From positions 1-31,514 of the forward strand of contig CAAFWR010000091.1 in the NCBI GenBank assembly GCA_900766745.1: 31,514 nucleotides of DNA, in the 5' to 3' direction. Positions 14,689 through 23,140 of this stretch are shown here, one piece after another (within the stretch, counting starts at the first letter, position 1; each line of letters begins with the position of its first letter). This DNA is from Methanobacteriaceae archaeon (GTDB lineage Archaea > Methanobacteriota > Methanobacteria > Methanobacteriales > Methanobacteriaceae). A program made the position numbers and the translations under genes. The notes under the pieces were generated by a model. It was not told the origin of the DNA and did not search any database. It was given only the letters and a program-made list of their open reading frames with translations.

Positions 14689-16467
14689 ATGGCAATCACT
14701 ATTCTAAAGAAATATCTAGAAAATCTCGGGTATTCAGATAAAGGAATTGAATTATTAAACAATCCTTGTCATGAACTATCCAATGAGATTCCGTTTGGCA
14801 GAACTTTCTGTCATGATTTGGCGGAAGTAAATAAAGAGGATGAATACATCTGTATTGTAGGAGATTATGATGCAGATGGTGTAACAAGCACATCAATTCT
14901 TTATTTGACCTTAAAAAGAGTAGGATACAAAAATGTGTCTTATTACATTCCACACCGTATCCAAGACGGTTACGGTTTATCACAGGGTATCATTGATAAG
15001 ATTTTGAATAAAAATCCAAAAATTTCCATGATAATCACTTGTGATAATGGGTGCGCTGCTCGTGATGCGGTGGATTATGCCTTAACAAAAGGTGTTAAAG
15101 TTATGGTAACAGACCACCATAACATCAATCCAGACACATTCCCGGAAAATGTTGTTGTGGTGCATCCACAGCTTCAAGACTATCCATGTCCTGAAATTTC
15201 TGGAGCTGAAGTTGCTTGGAAAGTATCTAAGATGGTTCTGAAATACTGGAATATCGAAGATACGATTTTAGAAACATATCTGTTTCAGTTAATGACAGTA
15301 TCTATCGTTTCTGATGTAATGCCAGTTGCGTCAGCTAATGATGCAAAGATGGCTGTTAATGAAAACAGATGGCTTCTTCGTGAAGGTCTAAAATCATTCC
15401 AGACAAATCCAGATTGGCACTGGAGTCGATTGTTTTCAGGGATGAATATTGATAACAAAACAATGGACGAATCTACTTTAGGTTTCTACATTGCTCCTGT
15501 AATCAACGCAACAGGTCGTCTTGAATCAGCAAAAATCGCTGTAGAAGCATTAACATGTGACTATGGTGATGAAAAGTCTTTAAAGATTTTTACAGCGATG
15601 ATGATCTACTACAACGATTGTCGTAAAGCTATGAAAGTCCAGATTTTGAAAGAAACAGCCAAAATCATGGAATCAGCAAATAAAACCGATTCTATTCTGG
15701 TTCTTCAATATCCGATTCATGAAGGTTTGATTGGAATTGTTGCTGGGAATTATGCTGAACAATACTGTAAACCATGCTTTGTATTTACGCCAATTTTGAA
15801 AGGCAATCAGAAAGTATGGAAAGGTTCGGCTCGTTCTCCAGAAAGTGACTGGAATTGTTTTGAGAATCTAAAACATATTCAGGAAACAACTGGGAAAATC
15901 ACCCGATTTGGAGGTCATGCCGGAGCAGCTGGTATTGAGGTATCTGATGAGAATTTTGAGGAGTTTAAAAAGGCTCTTGAAAGCACTCGTCCAAATACCG
16001 ATTTTGTGCCTGATGCTTACGATTTATATCATCCAGTAGTTCTTTCTGAGCAGACAACAGATTACAATCAGTTGATTTCTGAACTTAAGGAATTGAAGCC
16101 TTTTGGTCAGGGACTTCCTAAGCCCGCTATCTGTACAGATGCGACCATTTGGCGAATCGACTTGTTCTATAAATCTGGTCATGTAAAACTGTCTTTACGA
16201 GGTGGACAGGAAATCTGGATTTACAACAAGCTGGATTGGTTTGTTGACAAGTATAAAGAACTTTTCGATACAGGAGTTTATTGCCTTTCGACTTCAAACG
16301 AGAAGGAAAAAGGTCCTGCTGAAAAGTGGGAAAAATGGATTCTGAAAGCAGGATGTTCATTGAAATGGGCAGTTACCGTTGAGTGTGACTATGGGCCTTT
16401 CATGAATAATGTTGGGCTTATGATGAGTCTTGTTGAAGATCCAAAGCCTTTATTCCCAAAAGAATAG
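14689..16467 (+). CDS. recJ: RecJ-like single-strand DNA exonuclease (DHH/DHHA1)
   Basis: The 592 residues match the RecJ length. Metal-binding motifs are visible: GDYDADGVTS (about residues 57-66), CDNGCAARDAVDYA (about 122-135), and VTDHHNI with the DHH signature at about 141-147. The DHHA1 motif GGHAGAAGIE lies at about 407-416, followed by an OB-fold region with ELKPFGQGLPKP and LFYKSGHVKLSLRGG. RecJ degrades single-stranded DNA 5' to 3' in recombination and repair; here it may serve the element's replication. It has its own GGTTCA leader, a strong RBS and a terminator, so it forms a separate unit. A chromosomal-type recJ normally lies elsewhere; this looks like an element-specific copy. 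Confidence 0.88.
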   Translation: MAITILKKYLENLGYSDKGIELLNNPCHELSNEIPFGRTFCHDLAEVNKEDEYICIVGDYDADGVTSTSILYLTLKRVGYKNVSYYIPHRIQDGYGLSQGIIDKILNKNPKISMIITCDNGCAARDAVDYALTKGVKVMVTDHHNINPDTFPENVVVVHPQLQDYPCPEISGAEVAWKVSKMVLKYWNIEDTILETYLFQLMTVSIVSDVMPVASANDAKMAVNENRWLLREGLKSFQTNPDWHWSRLFSGMNIDNKTMDESTLGFYIAPVINATGRLESAKIAVEALTCDYGDEKSLKIFTAMMIYYNDCRKAMKVQILKETAKIMESANKTDSILVLQYPIHEGLIGIVAGNYAEQYCKPCFVFTPILKGNQKVWKGSARSPESDWNCFENLKHIQETTGKITRFGGHAGAAGIEVSDENFEEFKKALESTRPNTDFVPDAYDLYHPVVLSEQTTDYNQLISELKELKPFGQGLPKPAICTDATIWRIDLFYKSGHVKLSLRGGQEIWIYNKLDWFVDKYKELFDTGVYCLSTSNEKEKGPAEKWEKWILKAGCSLKWAVTVECDYGPFMNNVGLMMSLVEDPKPLFPKE

Positions 16468-16480
16468 AAGATTAAGATAA

Positions 16481-16513
16481 AGTCTTTGCTTTGTGCAGAG
16501 GCTTTTTCTTTTC
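16481..16513 (+). terminator. Terminator after recJ
   Basis: AGTCTTTGC-tttgt-GCAGAGGCT (with G-U pairs) followed by TTTTCTTTT. Confidence 0.85.
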
Positions 16514-16520
16514 CTCTTGC

Positions 16521-16562
16521 GACGGGAACGGAACTTCTTTAGATAAAGGAATATGGTACAAT
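16521..16562 (+). promoter_or_regulatory. GACG-box promoter of the sortase gene
   Basis: TGCGACGGGA (GACG at 16521-16524), 32 bases, TACAAT (16557-16562) in TATGGTACAAT. No -35 consensus. Confidence 0.8.
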
Positions 16563-16591
16563 ATATATATGAAATGAGGGGTGATAGCATT

Positions 16592-17536
16592 GTGAGATGT
16601 AAAGAAAAATTCAAGAAAACATTCTGGAATCTTATACTTGTCATAGGTATCGGCTTATGTATCTATTCCCCTGTAAGCAGTTTTATCTCTCACAAAACCA
16701 TGTATGATGCTGTCAATACATACCAGCAGCAAATGGAGCAGACAGATGATACATCATCTGAAGAAATGCTGAATAAAGCCAGGCAATATAATGAAGTTTT
16801 ATATAAAATGCAAAAAGGTGAATATACAGAAAATGTCGAGATATTGTCCAAACAAAGTTATCGTTCTATGCTTAGTGTGAATGGGAGCAATGTAATTGCA
16901 ACTATCAGCATTCCTAAAATAAACGTAGATATACCTGTAAGGCATGGAATATCTGAAAAAGTACTCCAGTCAGGAGCGGGACATATTCAACAAAGCAGTC
17001 TTCCTATAGGTGGTAAAAACACAAGAGCTGTCATCAGCGGTCATCGAGGTCTGCCTACAGCCAAGCTATTTACACGCCTTGACGAAATTGAGAAAGGTGA
17101 TATGTTTTTTATATCTGTAGTTAACAAGACGCTTGCCTATAAAGTTTCAAAAATAGAAACTGTTCTTCCTGAAGATATAGAAAGCATTAGACCTGTCGAA
17201 GGTGAGGATTTAGTTACTCTTGTAACATGTACACCTTACGGAGTTAATGATCACAGGCTTCTTGTTACAGGAAAAAGAACAAAATATATTCCAGAACAAA
17301 AAGAAGCTATAAAGAGCAAACTTCTATCTATCAGAGAGATTACATTTGTTCTAGTCCTTCCAGTTCTGATGATTTTGAGTTTTTTGATTCGAAAAATCAA
17401 AGCCAAAAAGAAGGCTAAGTTCGAGACAAATAAGAAGCCTTCTCAAGCCCCTTCTCAAAATACGCCTTTCAACAGAAATATGTATCGAAACAAAACAAGT
17501 AATTTCAAGAAAATAACAAACAGAAAGTGCAGGTGA
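16592..17536 (+). CDS. Class C-like sortase
   Basis: The start is GTG at 16592, eight bases after AGGGGTGA; the upstream ATG at 16553 overlaps the -10 and cannot be used. The 314-residue protein has an N-terminal membrane helix (NLILVIGIGLCIYSPVSSFI), a helical stretch, the sortase barrel from about residue 95 (IATISIPKINVDIPVRHGIS), catalytic His in ISGHRGLP, Cys in LVTCTPYG and Arg in DHRLLVTGKR. A second membrane helix follows (FVLVLPVLMILSFLI) with a basic tail. Two anchors and this motif set fit pilus-type class C sortases, which join pilin subunits outside the cell. The pilin-like gene starts 4 bases downstream. Confidence 0.88.
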   Translation: MRCKEKFKKTFWNLILVIGIGLCIYSPVSSFISHKTMYDAVNTYQQQMEQTDDTSSEEMLNKARQYNEVLYKMQKGEYTENVEILSKQSYRSMLSVNGSNVIATISIPKINVDIPVRHGISEKVLQSGAGHIQQSSLPIGGKNTRAVISGHRGLPTAKLFTRLDEIEKGDMFFISVVNKTLAYKVSKIETVLPEDIESIRPVEGEDLVTLVTCTPYGVNDHRLLVTGKRTKYIPEQKEAIKSKLLSIREITFVLVLPVLMILSFLIRKIKAKKKAKFETNKKPSQAPSQNTPFNRNMYRNKTSNFKKITNRKCR

Positions 17537-17540
17537 TTTT

Positions 17541-18260
17541 ATGTATTATAATCAACTATTAACAACAACAGCTCTTGCTTTGTTGCTGTCAACTCTGGTC
17601 AGTCCTGTATATGCTGACGAAAATACGGACAGTCCAGTTGTGATGGATAATCATAAAGATTCTTTTGACAGCTCACAAGAGGGTTCTATTCAAATTCAGA
17701 TGAGCAATCAGGAAACTGGCGAGGCTATGTCTGGAATTTCCTTTAGAATATCCAAGGTGGCCTCCATAGAAAACGGAAAATATATCCTCTCTGATGAATA
17801 TAAAGATTCTGGTATAGATTTTTCCAGTATTAAAGATTCAAAAGACGTGGAACAAGCTATAGAAAAACTTGAAAAAGTTCAGAACGTTCGCTATTTCGAA
17901 GATAAAACGAATAATGATGGGGTGTGTGAATTTCAAGGATTATCATTGGGAGTTTATCTGATTACACCTGTTAATGAATCCGATAATATTGTGATTAGTT
18001 CTTCTCTGGTTTCCGTTCCTGAATATGATAGTGTGTCAGGATACATATATCAGGTACGGGTTCTTCCTAAATATACTTTATCTAAAGATGAAGAACATTC
18101 AGATACTGACAAAACACAAACCGAAGATAAAGAGCAGCCTAAAAAAGATAAAGAAAGCCCTAACACAAGTGTAGAATCTTCTCAGGAAGCTCTATGGATG
18201 AGTATGGGGCTTGCTGCTTTAGGCATTCTGTTAACAGATAAGAAAAAAAATAAAGAATAA
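17541..18260 (+). CDS. Pilin-like surface protein with SpaA/Cna-B-type domain and unusual sorting signal
   Basis: The 239-residue protein has a signal peptide (LLTTTALALLLSTLVSPVYA, cleavage near ADE), then one beta-sandwich of the SpaA/Cna-B kind (GSIQIQMSNQETGEAMSGIS through NDGVCEFQGLSLGVYLITP, where E in the GxY/E region could support an isopeptide bond). A charged stalk and a C-terminal signal follow: SPNTS, hydrophobic stretch LWMSMGLAALGILL, and DKKKNKE. The sorting box is SPNTS rather than LPxTG, so the adjacent sortase may have matching specificity. It is short for a major pilin. It is co-transcribed with the sortase (4-bp gap). Confidence 0.75.
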   Translation: MYYNQLLTTTALALLLSTLVSPVYADENTDSPVVMDNHKDSFDSSQEGSIQIQMSNQETGEAMSGISFRISKVASIENGKYILSDEYKDSGIDFSSIKDSKDVEQAIEKLEKVQNVRYFEDKTNNDGVCEFQGLSLGVYLITPVNESDNIVISSSLVSVPEYDSVSGYIYQVRVLPKYTLSKDEEHSDTDKTQTEDKEQPKKDKESPNTSVESSQEALWMSMGLAALGILLTDKKKNKE

Positions 18261-18306
18261 CAAACAATAGTGGACTCATCTAAAGGATGAAAAGGGGGTA
18301 TTTTTT

Positions 18307-18783
18307 ATAAAAGCATTAAGAAAAAGCAAAAAACAGCTTAAATCTCTGCAGGCTGTACCAACAGCACTTAAAGAAAGGCATGAGATTTTGATTGACTCCA
18401 ATCAATTGATTACATTTAAAGTATGGACTTCTTGTACAACTAGAGATTTATACTGGTTAAATGGTGTTTTAGTCGTATTCGAGGAATATAGTAATTACAA
18501 TTTCAAAGCTGTCGACGATTCCTTCGAATGCGATCAGTTTTGGCAATACTTTTTAGTATTATACAAAAAAACATTGCCAGACAAATCTCTAAAAGCACTT
18601 TTAACAAACAATTGGTTAACCCTTGATTCATATGGATGTGTTGCCTATGTTGAAAATTTTCACAACGACTATTTAAAGGTCTGTTTGTCATACAATGGGA
18701 AGCGATTAAAGCCTGAACAGAAAGTCGATTTACTAGACCAATTTTTTCAAGCAGTTAACAAGATTGCATCAGAAAACAACTAA
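18307..18783 (+). CDS. Hypothetical protein (~130-158 aa), uncertain start
   Basis: The frame is open upstream of the first usual start (TTG at 18388). In the extension the only codon with an ideal ribosome site is ATA at 18307, eight bases after AAAGGGGG. It would add KALRKSKKQLKSLQAVPTAL, which looks like a genuine basic N-terminus. With TTG 18388 (GAAAGG nine bases before) the protein has 131 residues. It is soluble, mixed alpha/beta and aromatic-rich (FKVWTSCTTRDLYWLNGVLV); no family recognised. It follows the pilin-like gene and is closed by a terminator. Confidence 0.55.
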   Translation: MKALRKSKKQLKSLQAVPTALKERHEILIDSNQLITFKVWTSCTTRDLYWLNGVLVVFEEYSNYNFKAVDDSFECDQFWQYFLVLYKKTLPDKSLKALLTNNWLTLDSYGCVAYVENFHNDYLKVCLSYNGKRLKPEQKVDLLDQFFQAVNKIASENN

Positions 18784-18806
18784 GACGAGGTTATCTCGCC
18801 TTTTTT
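18784..18806 (+). terminator. Terminator after the 18307 gene
   Basis: CGAG-gttat-CTCG followed by CCTTTTTT. Confidence 0.75.
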
Positions 18807-18835
18807 CATACTTCTTTTTTTGAGTTTTTCAAGGT

Positions 18836-18877
18836 GACGTAACAGTTTCGGATGGAAAGGGTTAAATATGGTACAAT
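18836..18877 (+). promoter_or_regulatory. GACG-box promoter of the NlpC/P60 gene
   Basis: GGTGACGTAA (GACG at 18836-18839), 32 bases, TACAAT (18872-18877) in TATGGTACAAT. No -35 consensus. Confidence 0.8.
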
Positions 18878-18910
18878 GTATTGTGAACAGATAGGAGGCA
18901 AATCTATACG

Positions 18911-20413
18911 ATGATTTATAAGAACAAACGAAAAAAACTAAAAGACACCCCACTTTGTTTGGGTAAGTCGTCTATGACTGTTTTGGCAGGTATGACGGCT
19001 TTATCAGGAATTCTGGGTTCTGCTGGACCTATGACTGTATTTGCAGAAGAAGTTGAAACTTCAACTGTAAAAGGAGAAAGTACAGACAGTACCGTATCCC
19101 CTACAACAACTACAGATTCTGGAAATCAGAAAGATACAGTCGCTGAAGAAAAAGCTACATCCGTAACAGATTCTAAAATGGACGAATTAAAAGAGATTGC
19201 AGGAATCAAAACAGAAACTACAGATACAGCGACTGAAGAAAAGCCGGTGACTGAAACAGAAGTTATGCCTGATTTTAAAATCACAATGGATGATGAAAAA
19301 GAAAATCAGGTAGGTGATATCGTTGAATCGCTGGCTAAGAAAGTCAATACAGATACTTTAAAAGCCATTTCATCTGTAGACAAGACAACGACTACATTAA
19401 GTGCAAATGGTGAAAAAGAAACAGGCAAATTAACAAATGCTGTTAAAAAGGCTTCTGAAACAGGTATTATTGGTCAGACATTATCAAGTGTTAAAGAAGT
19501 CAAGGAAAGTGTAACAGGCTCTAAAACGGATTCTAAAAAGAAAGATACTTTCCAAAAACTGAATACTAAGAAATCATTTAGTTATTTATACGATGATTAT
19601 TTGGTTCAAATGAAAAATCTTGATGTAAATAAATCAGGATATCAGGATGCAACCGTTGAAATCAGACAGCTTTCAGCAACAGAGAAGCAGATGCTTACAT
19701 TAGCAAGCTCATCTGAAAAAGCAGACACAGATAAAGCTATCAGTGGCCTTAACAAATCTGGAGTTATGTCTGAAACCGTAAAAGTTCAGATGATTGACAC
19801 ATCAGCTCCAGTTGTTACATTAAATGATGCTGATCGTAATATTAAGGTTGGAAATGGATTCGATGTTAAAAATTACATCACATCTGTTACCGACAAAGAA
19901 GATGGAGAATTAGAATATACCGTTGAAGGAAATGTAGATACAAACATAGAAGGTTCATATACTGTAAATATTGTTGCAAAAGACAAAGCAGGAAATGAGA
20001 CAAAACAACCTTTGACAGTCAATGTTCAAAAAGATACACCAGCACCTGCAGCAGTACAGCAGCAAAGACCTGTGGAAACCGTCAGTGGACAAGCTTCAGG
20101 TGGAGAATTCTACGATAGAATCGCAAATGCAGCCTTAGCACAGCTTGGAGTTGGACAAGACTGTACAGCTCTTGTTTCGAATTCGTTAAGAGCTGTTGGA
20201 ATCAATTTCCACGGATGGCCATATCAGTATCTGCAATTAGGTCAGTTAACAAACAACCCTGTTCCAGGAGATATTTGTGTTTACAGCGGGCACGTTGCAA
20301 TCTATATTGGTAACGGCATGGCCGTACACGGTGGATGGTACGGATGGGGTACTGTTAAATATTCAGTAAACTGTAGTAATGCGTTTATCGGATATGTACA
20401 TGTAGCTCATTAA
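18911..20413 (+). CDS. Secreted NlpC/P60-type peptidoglycan hydrolase with Ig-like domain
   Basis: The 500-residue protein starts at ATG 18911 behind AGGAGG (12-base spacing). A long signal peptide (SSMTVLAGMTALSGILGSAG... VFAEE) precedes a Thr/Ser/Lys-rich, probably disordered region (about 40-280). A DUF5011-like domain follows (TSAPVVTLNDADRNIKVGNG to VNIVAKDKAGNETKQP, about 297-375). The C-terminal ~100 residues are the enzyme: catalytic Cys in GQDCTALVSNSLRAVGI, then PGDICVYSG-HVAIYIGNG with the His, and AVHGG. Such enzymes cut peptide stems in the cell wall, often to let a conjugation or pilus apparatus pass. It has no sortase signal, so it is released or held by the disordered region. 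Confidence 0.85.
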   Translation: MIYKNKRKKLKDTPLCLGKSSMTVLAGMTALSGILGSAGPMTVFAEEVETSTVKGESTDSTVSPTTTTDSGNQKDTVAEEKATSVTDSKMDELKEIAGIKTETTDTATEEKPVTETEVMPDFKITMDDEKENQVGDIVESLAKKVNTDTLKAISSVDKTTTTLSANGEKETGKLTNAVKKASETGIIGQTLSSVKEVKESVTGSKTDSKKKDTFQKLNTKKSFSYLYDDYLVQMKNLDVNKSGYQDATVEIRQLSATEKQMLTLASSSEKADTDKAISGLNKSGVMSETVKVQMIDTSAPVVTLNDADRNIKVGNGFDVKNYITSVTDKEDGELEYTVEGNVDTNIEGSYTVNIVAKDKAGNETKQPLTVNVQKDTPAPAAVQQQRPVETVSGQASGGEFYDRIANAALAQLGVGQDCTALVSNSLRAVGINFHGWPYQYLQLGQLTNNPVPGDICVYSGHVAIYIGNGMAVHGGWYGWGTVKYSVNCSNAFIGYVHVAH

Positions 20414-20578
20414 CCATTTTTAGTTAAAAAAATAATTTTAATTGTAACTGAAAAAAAATTTAGGCGGTTTTGTACAAAAAATGAACAAAACCAATAATTA
20501 AGGAAAAATATAGAGGAGTCTACATAACGTTCAATGTTAGCAGGCTCTTTTTTGTTCAAAAGATAGGAGAGAAATAAA
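20414..20578 (+). promoter_or_regulatory. Intergenic hairpins, terminator/attenuator before the DUF975 gene
   Basis: First comes an 8-bp hairpin GGTTTTGT/ACAAAACC (20466-20473/20485-20492). Then GAGTC/GGCTC (20516-20520/20543-20547), with an inner TAAC/GTTA, is followed by TTTTTTG. The latter is a good intrinsic terminator 30 bases before the next start. No strong promoter lies between it and the gene, so readthrough or attenuation is possible. The inner loop contains GTTCAATGTTAG, close to the GGTTCA signal. Confidence 0.55.
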
Positions 20579-21289
20579 ATGGGTTGGACAAGACAACAAG
20601 TAAAAGCAAAAGCTAAAGCCGTAATGTCGGCTTCGTATTGGAAAATGTTTGTGGTGAGTATTCTTTTAACAGCGGTTGCTGGAGGCACTCCATATATTAT
20701 CGAGGCAGTGTTTTCGCCTGCACCTATGCCAATTGATGTAGATTATGCTACAGTAACAAATGTTATTTTAGGCGCATCCGTATTCGCAGGTGTTTTGGAA
20801 CTGCTTTGGCTGTTCTTAGTTGCTGCACCACTTGAAATCGGTGTTACAAAATATTATATTCAGGTATCAGAAGACAGCAGTACAGCGATGGATCGATGTT
20901 TTGATGGGTTTAGATACAATTGGAAGAATATTGTATGGATATATTTTTTGATGGTTATGAAATTGTTCCTTTGGAGTTTATTATTTGTTATTCCAGGAAT
21001 TATTAAGGCTTTCGAATATTCTATGATTCCTTATCTGCTAGCAGAAAATCCAAACATGACAGCAAAAGAAGCTTTCGAAACTTCCAAGAAAATGACAGAT
21101 AACGAAAAATGGAATCTATTTGTTCTAGACCTTAGTTTCATTGGTTGGTATCTTTTGGGACTGCTTTGCTGTGGTGTCGGAACAATATTCGTTGCACCTT
21201 ATGTTAGAGCGACTGAAGTTCAGGTCTATTTCGTATTAAAAACAAAGCTGATTCCAAATACTCCAGACAAACAAGTTGTTAATGAGTAG
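20579..21289 (+). CDS. DUF975 family membrane protein
   Basis: The 236-residue protein has four to five hydrophobic segments. The N-terminal KAKAKAVMSASYWKMFVVSI and the segment IIKAFEYSMIPYLLAENPNM with TAKEAFETSKKMTDNEKWNLF match the conserved features of DUF975 integral membrane proteins. Their function is unknown, although they are common in Gram-positive cell-envelope loci. AGGAGAG precedes the ATG by seven bases. Its neighbours are an NlpC/P60 hydrolase and a signal peptidase, which fits an envelope role by context. A terminator follows. Confidence 0.85.
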   Translation: MGWTRQQVKAKAKAVMSASYWKMFVVSILLTAVAGGTPYIIEAVFSPAPMPIDVDYATVTNVILGASVFAGVLELLWLFLVAAPLEIGVTKYYIQVSEDSSTAMDRCFDGFRYNWKNIVWIYFLMVMKLFLWSLLFVIPGIIKAFEYSMIPYLLAENPNMTAKEAFETSKKMTDNEKWNLFVLDLSFIGWYLLGLLCCGVGTIFVAPYVRATEVQVYFVLKTKLIPNTPDKQVVNE

Positions 21290-21300
21290 CTTTTTTTTCT

Positions 21301-21330
21301 AGAAGATGATTTGATTCGTCTTCTTTTTTT
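21301..21330 (+). terminator. Terminator after the DUF975 gene
   Basis: AGAAGA-tgatttgattcg-TCTTCT followed by TTTTTTT. Confidence 0.85.
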
Positions 21331-21335
21331 TGTGC

Positions 21336-21376
21336 GACGGGAGTAAAAAAACAGTCTTAAAAAAATAAGGTATAAT
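21336..21376 (+). promoter_or_regulatory. GACG-box promoter of the signal peptidase gene
   Basis: TGCGACGGGA (GACG at 21336-21339), 31 bases, TATAAT (21371-21376). The extended -10 is AGG rather than TGG. No -35 consensus. Confidence 0.75.
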
Positions 21377-21433
21377 ATATAGTAAGGGGAATAATGTACT
21401 ATTCCACGCCTATGTTTTCAAAGGAGGATGATT

Positions 21434-21976
21434 ATGCAGAAGAAGAAAAAGGAAATGCCAAGCAAGCAGACTAAACAAATCAAAAGAAAAAAGAAACGAA
21501 TCAAATTCCAATGGGATTATGGTGTTTTCGGTGTACTCTTTGGAGTTGCTATGCTATGTCATCCATTTATAGTTTCTGGTTCAAGCATGCAGCCTTCCTT
21601 TCATGATAAAGACGCTGTATTTACAATGAAGTCTCCTGTCAAACCTAATCGTTTCGATGTTGTCATCGTTTCCAATGATAATACCAAACAGATTTCAGGA
21701 AAGAATTCATACTGGATTAAAAGAGTAATTGCACTTCCTGGCGAAACGGTATTCTACAGCAATAATAAACTGTATATCAATGGAAAAGCTGTAAAGCAGT
21801 CGTTTAAGACCGAGACTCCAACTTCTGATTTTGGACCTGTAAAGCTTGCAGATGATGAATACTGGCTGATGGGTGATAATCGAAACAATTCCTGTGATTC
21901 TCGTTATGTCGGTGCTTTTACAAGAAGTGACATCAAAAGCGTATACTGCTTTTCCATCAGTAAAAAGGGAGAATAG
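21434..21976 (+). CDS. lepB: Signal peptidase I (S26)
   Basis: The 180-residue protein has a very basic N-terminus, one membrane helix (YGVFGVLFGVAMLCHPFIV) and the S26A motifs in order: box B with the catalytic Ser (VSGSSMQPSFHDKDAVF), box D with the Lys (YWIKRVIALPGETV) and box E (LMGDNRNNSCDSRYVG). The enzyme removes signal peptides on the outer face of the membrane; here it probably serves the pilin-like and other exported proteins. The ATG at 21428 touches the AAGGAGG, so the ATG at 21434 (6-base spacing) is preferred. It is short but complete, as usual for Gram-positive sip-type enzymes. Confidence 0.92.
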   Translation: MQKKKKEMPSKQTKQIKRKKKRIKFQWDYGVFGVLFGVAMLCHPFIVSGSSMQPSFHDKDAVFTMKSPVKPNRFDVVIVSNDNTKQISGKNSYWIKRVIALPGETVFYSNNKLYINGKAVKQSFKTETPTSDFGPVKLADDEYWLMGDNRNNSCDSRYVGAFTRSDIKSVYCFSISKKGE

Positions 21977-21978
21977 TT

Positions 21979-22098
21979 GTGTCTTCCAAGAAAAAACATA
22001 AAGAAAAACTCATCTGTTTCGATGAAGAGTTCTTTCAAATCATAATTACTGTATACATGCTGGGGATTGTTGCAATGCTTCTTACTCATACTATTTAA
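21979..22098 (+). CDS. Small membrane protein (39 aa)
   Basis: A GTG start two bases after the signal peptidase stop, with AAGGGAG upstream. Basic N-terminus (SSKKKHKEKL), then one hydrophobic helix (IIITVYMLGIVAMLLTHTI) at the very end. The tight spacing and clear terminator support a real cistron; it may assist the signal peptidase. Confidence 0.55.
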   Translation: MSSKKKHKEKLICFDEEFFQIIITVYMLGIVAMLLTHTI

Positions 22099-22131
22099 GA
22101 GTCGCTCTCACTAAGAGTGAGCTCTTTTTTT
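22098..22131 (+). terminator. Terminator after the signal peptidase operon
   Basis: CTCACT-aag-AGTGAG with flanking GAG/CTC pairs, followed by TTTTTTT. Confidence 0.8.
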
Positions 22132-22169
22132 GTGTTTAAAGAAAAATGCGTTTCCGCAATCTGAGGTTG

Positions 22170-22200
22170 AAAAAAAGCCCACAGCATTAAGCCGTAGGCT
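22170..22200 (-). terminator. Terminator of the clamp-like operon
   Basis: Minus strand AGCCTACGGC-ttaat-GCTGTGGGCT pairs over ten positions (two G-U) and is followed by TTTTTT. It faces the terminator at 22098-22131. Confidence 0.85.
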
Positions 22201-22210
22201 AGAATGAGGA

Positions 22211-23140
22211 TTATCTTAATTCTTTACACAAACCGTAATAATTCGGAACATTTACAAATCGAATCAGATTCTTTTTATCTCTTAAAGCAATTCTCAGATT
22301 CAGACTGAGAATCTTTTTATTCTGGATACCATTAGGACATTTTGGGAATGAAAATAAGCATTTATCTTCATAAACTGGTATCTGAATTCTTTCCATTTCA
22401 GAATCTCCTGTCAGAATCAGATAAGGTTTTCCATAAACATTCGTATCAATTGAAATACGGTTCAATTTCTTAGCTGTATACTGAATATTTCGAAACCATA
22501 AAGGAGAAATATGCCATGTCTTATTTAAGATTTGTTCAGATTCTTCACTGAAGCTGGTATGAAGCTTGATCATGTGCCAGATACCACCATAGGTAGACCA
22601 GAACTGAAATGAATCATTTTCAATTTTAAGATGACTGTTTGCAAGAACTGTGTTTAGATTTTTTTCCTGACATGTTGTATGGACGCTGTAAAGGGCTTCC
22701 AAAGACGTTAATTCAGTAGGTTCTGTCAGGTGCCGAGTTTCAACAAGGAAATCACAGCTCATCTTATGAATTTCATTCTCAGGAATTTCATTAGAAATAT
22801 CAGGTAAAATTCCCAGCGTTTTTAAAGTTCCTGCATCTATAACACGTACTTCCTTATTCTCTATTTCAATATCAACACCTCTTGACGCATTTACTTTTGA
22901 GAGGGCTGCTATGAATTTTTCTGCATCGACCAGTATTTCATCGGAATCTTCTTCAGTTATGATGTCAAACAAAGAATATGTATTATTCATAAGTACAGTC
23001 TGAATTAATGTTCCGTCTTCAAACTGGATTTTTAGAAGAAGTTTTCTGTCTGGTCCATCCATAAAATACTTTAATGCACACCACGTTTTCATATTCTTAG
23101 GCATGCGGAAATCTACTGGAAAATCTTTTTTAGAAAACAT
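22211..23140 (-). CDS. Possible sliding-clamp-like protein (309 aa)
   Basis: The protein is soluble, beta-rich and evenly built, with segments that recall the repeated folds of DNA polymerase III beta: ILVDAEKFIAALSKVN (helix entering a strand), GVDIEIENKEVRVIDAG, then LNTVLANSHLKIENDSFQFW followed by STYGGIWHMIKL, resembling the TDGHRLA region of domain 2. The length (309) is shorter than the ~370 of bacterial clamps but within the range of phage or diverged clamps. The start overlaps the stop of the upstream gene (TGATG). Its own terminator follows. The assignment is from pattern only; a structure prediction would settle it. Confidence 0.4.
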   Translation of the reverse strand: MFSKKDFPVDFRMPKNMKTWCALKYFMDGPDRKLLLKIQFEDGTLIQTVLMNNTYSLFDIITEEDSDEILVDAEKFIAALSKVNASRGVDIEIENKEVRVIDAGTLKTLGILPDISNEIPENEIHKMSCDFLVETRHLTEPTELTSLEALYSVHTTCQEKNLNTVLANSHLKIENDSFQFWSTYGGIWHMIKLHTSFSEESEQILNKTWHISPLWFRNIQYTAKKLNRISIDTNVYGKPYLILTGDSEMERIQIPVYEDKCLFSFPKCPNGIQNKKILSLNLRIALRDKKNLIRFVNVPNYYGLCKELR

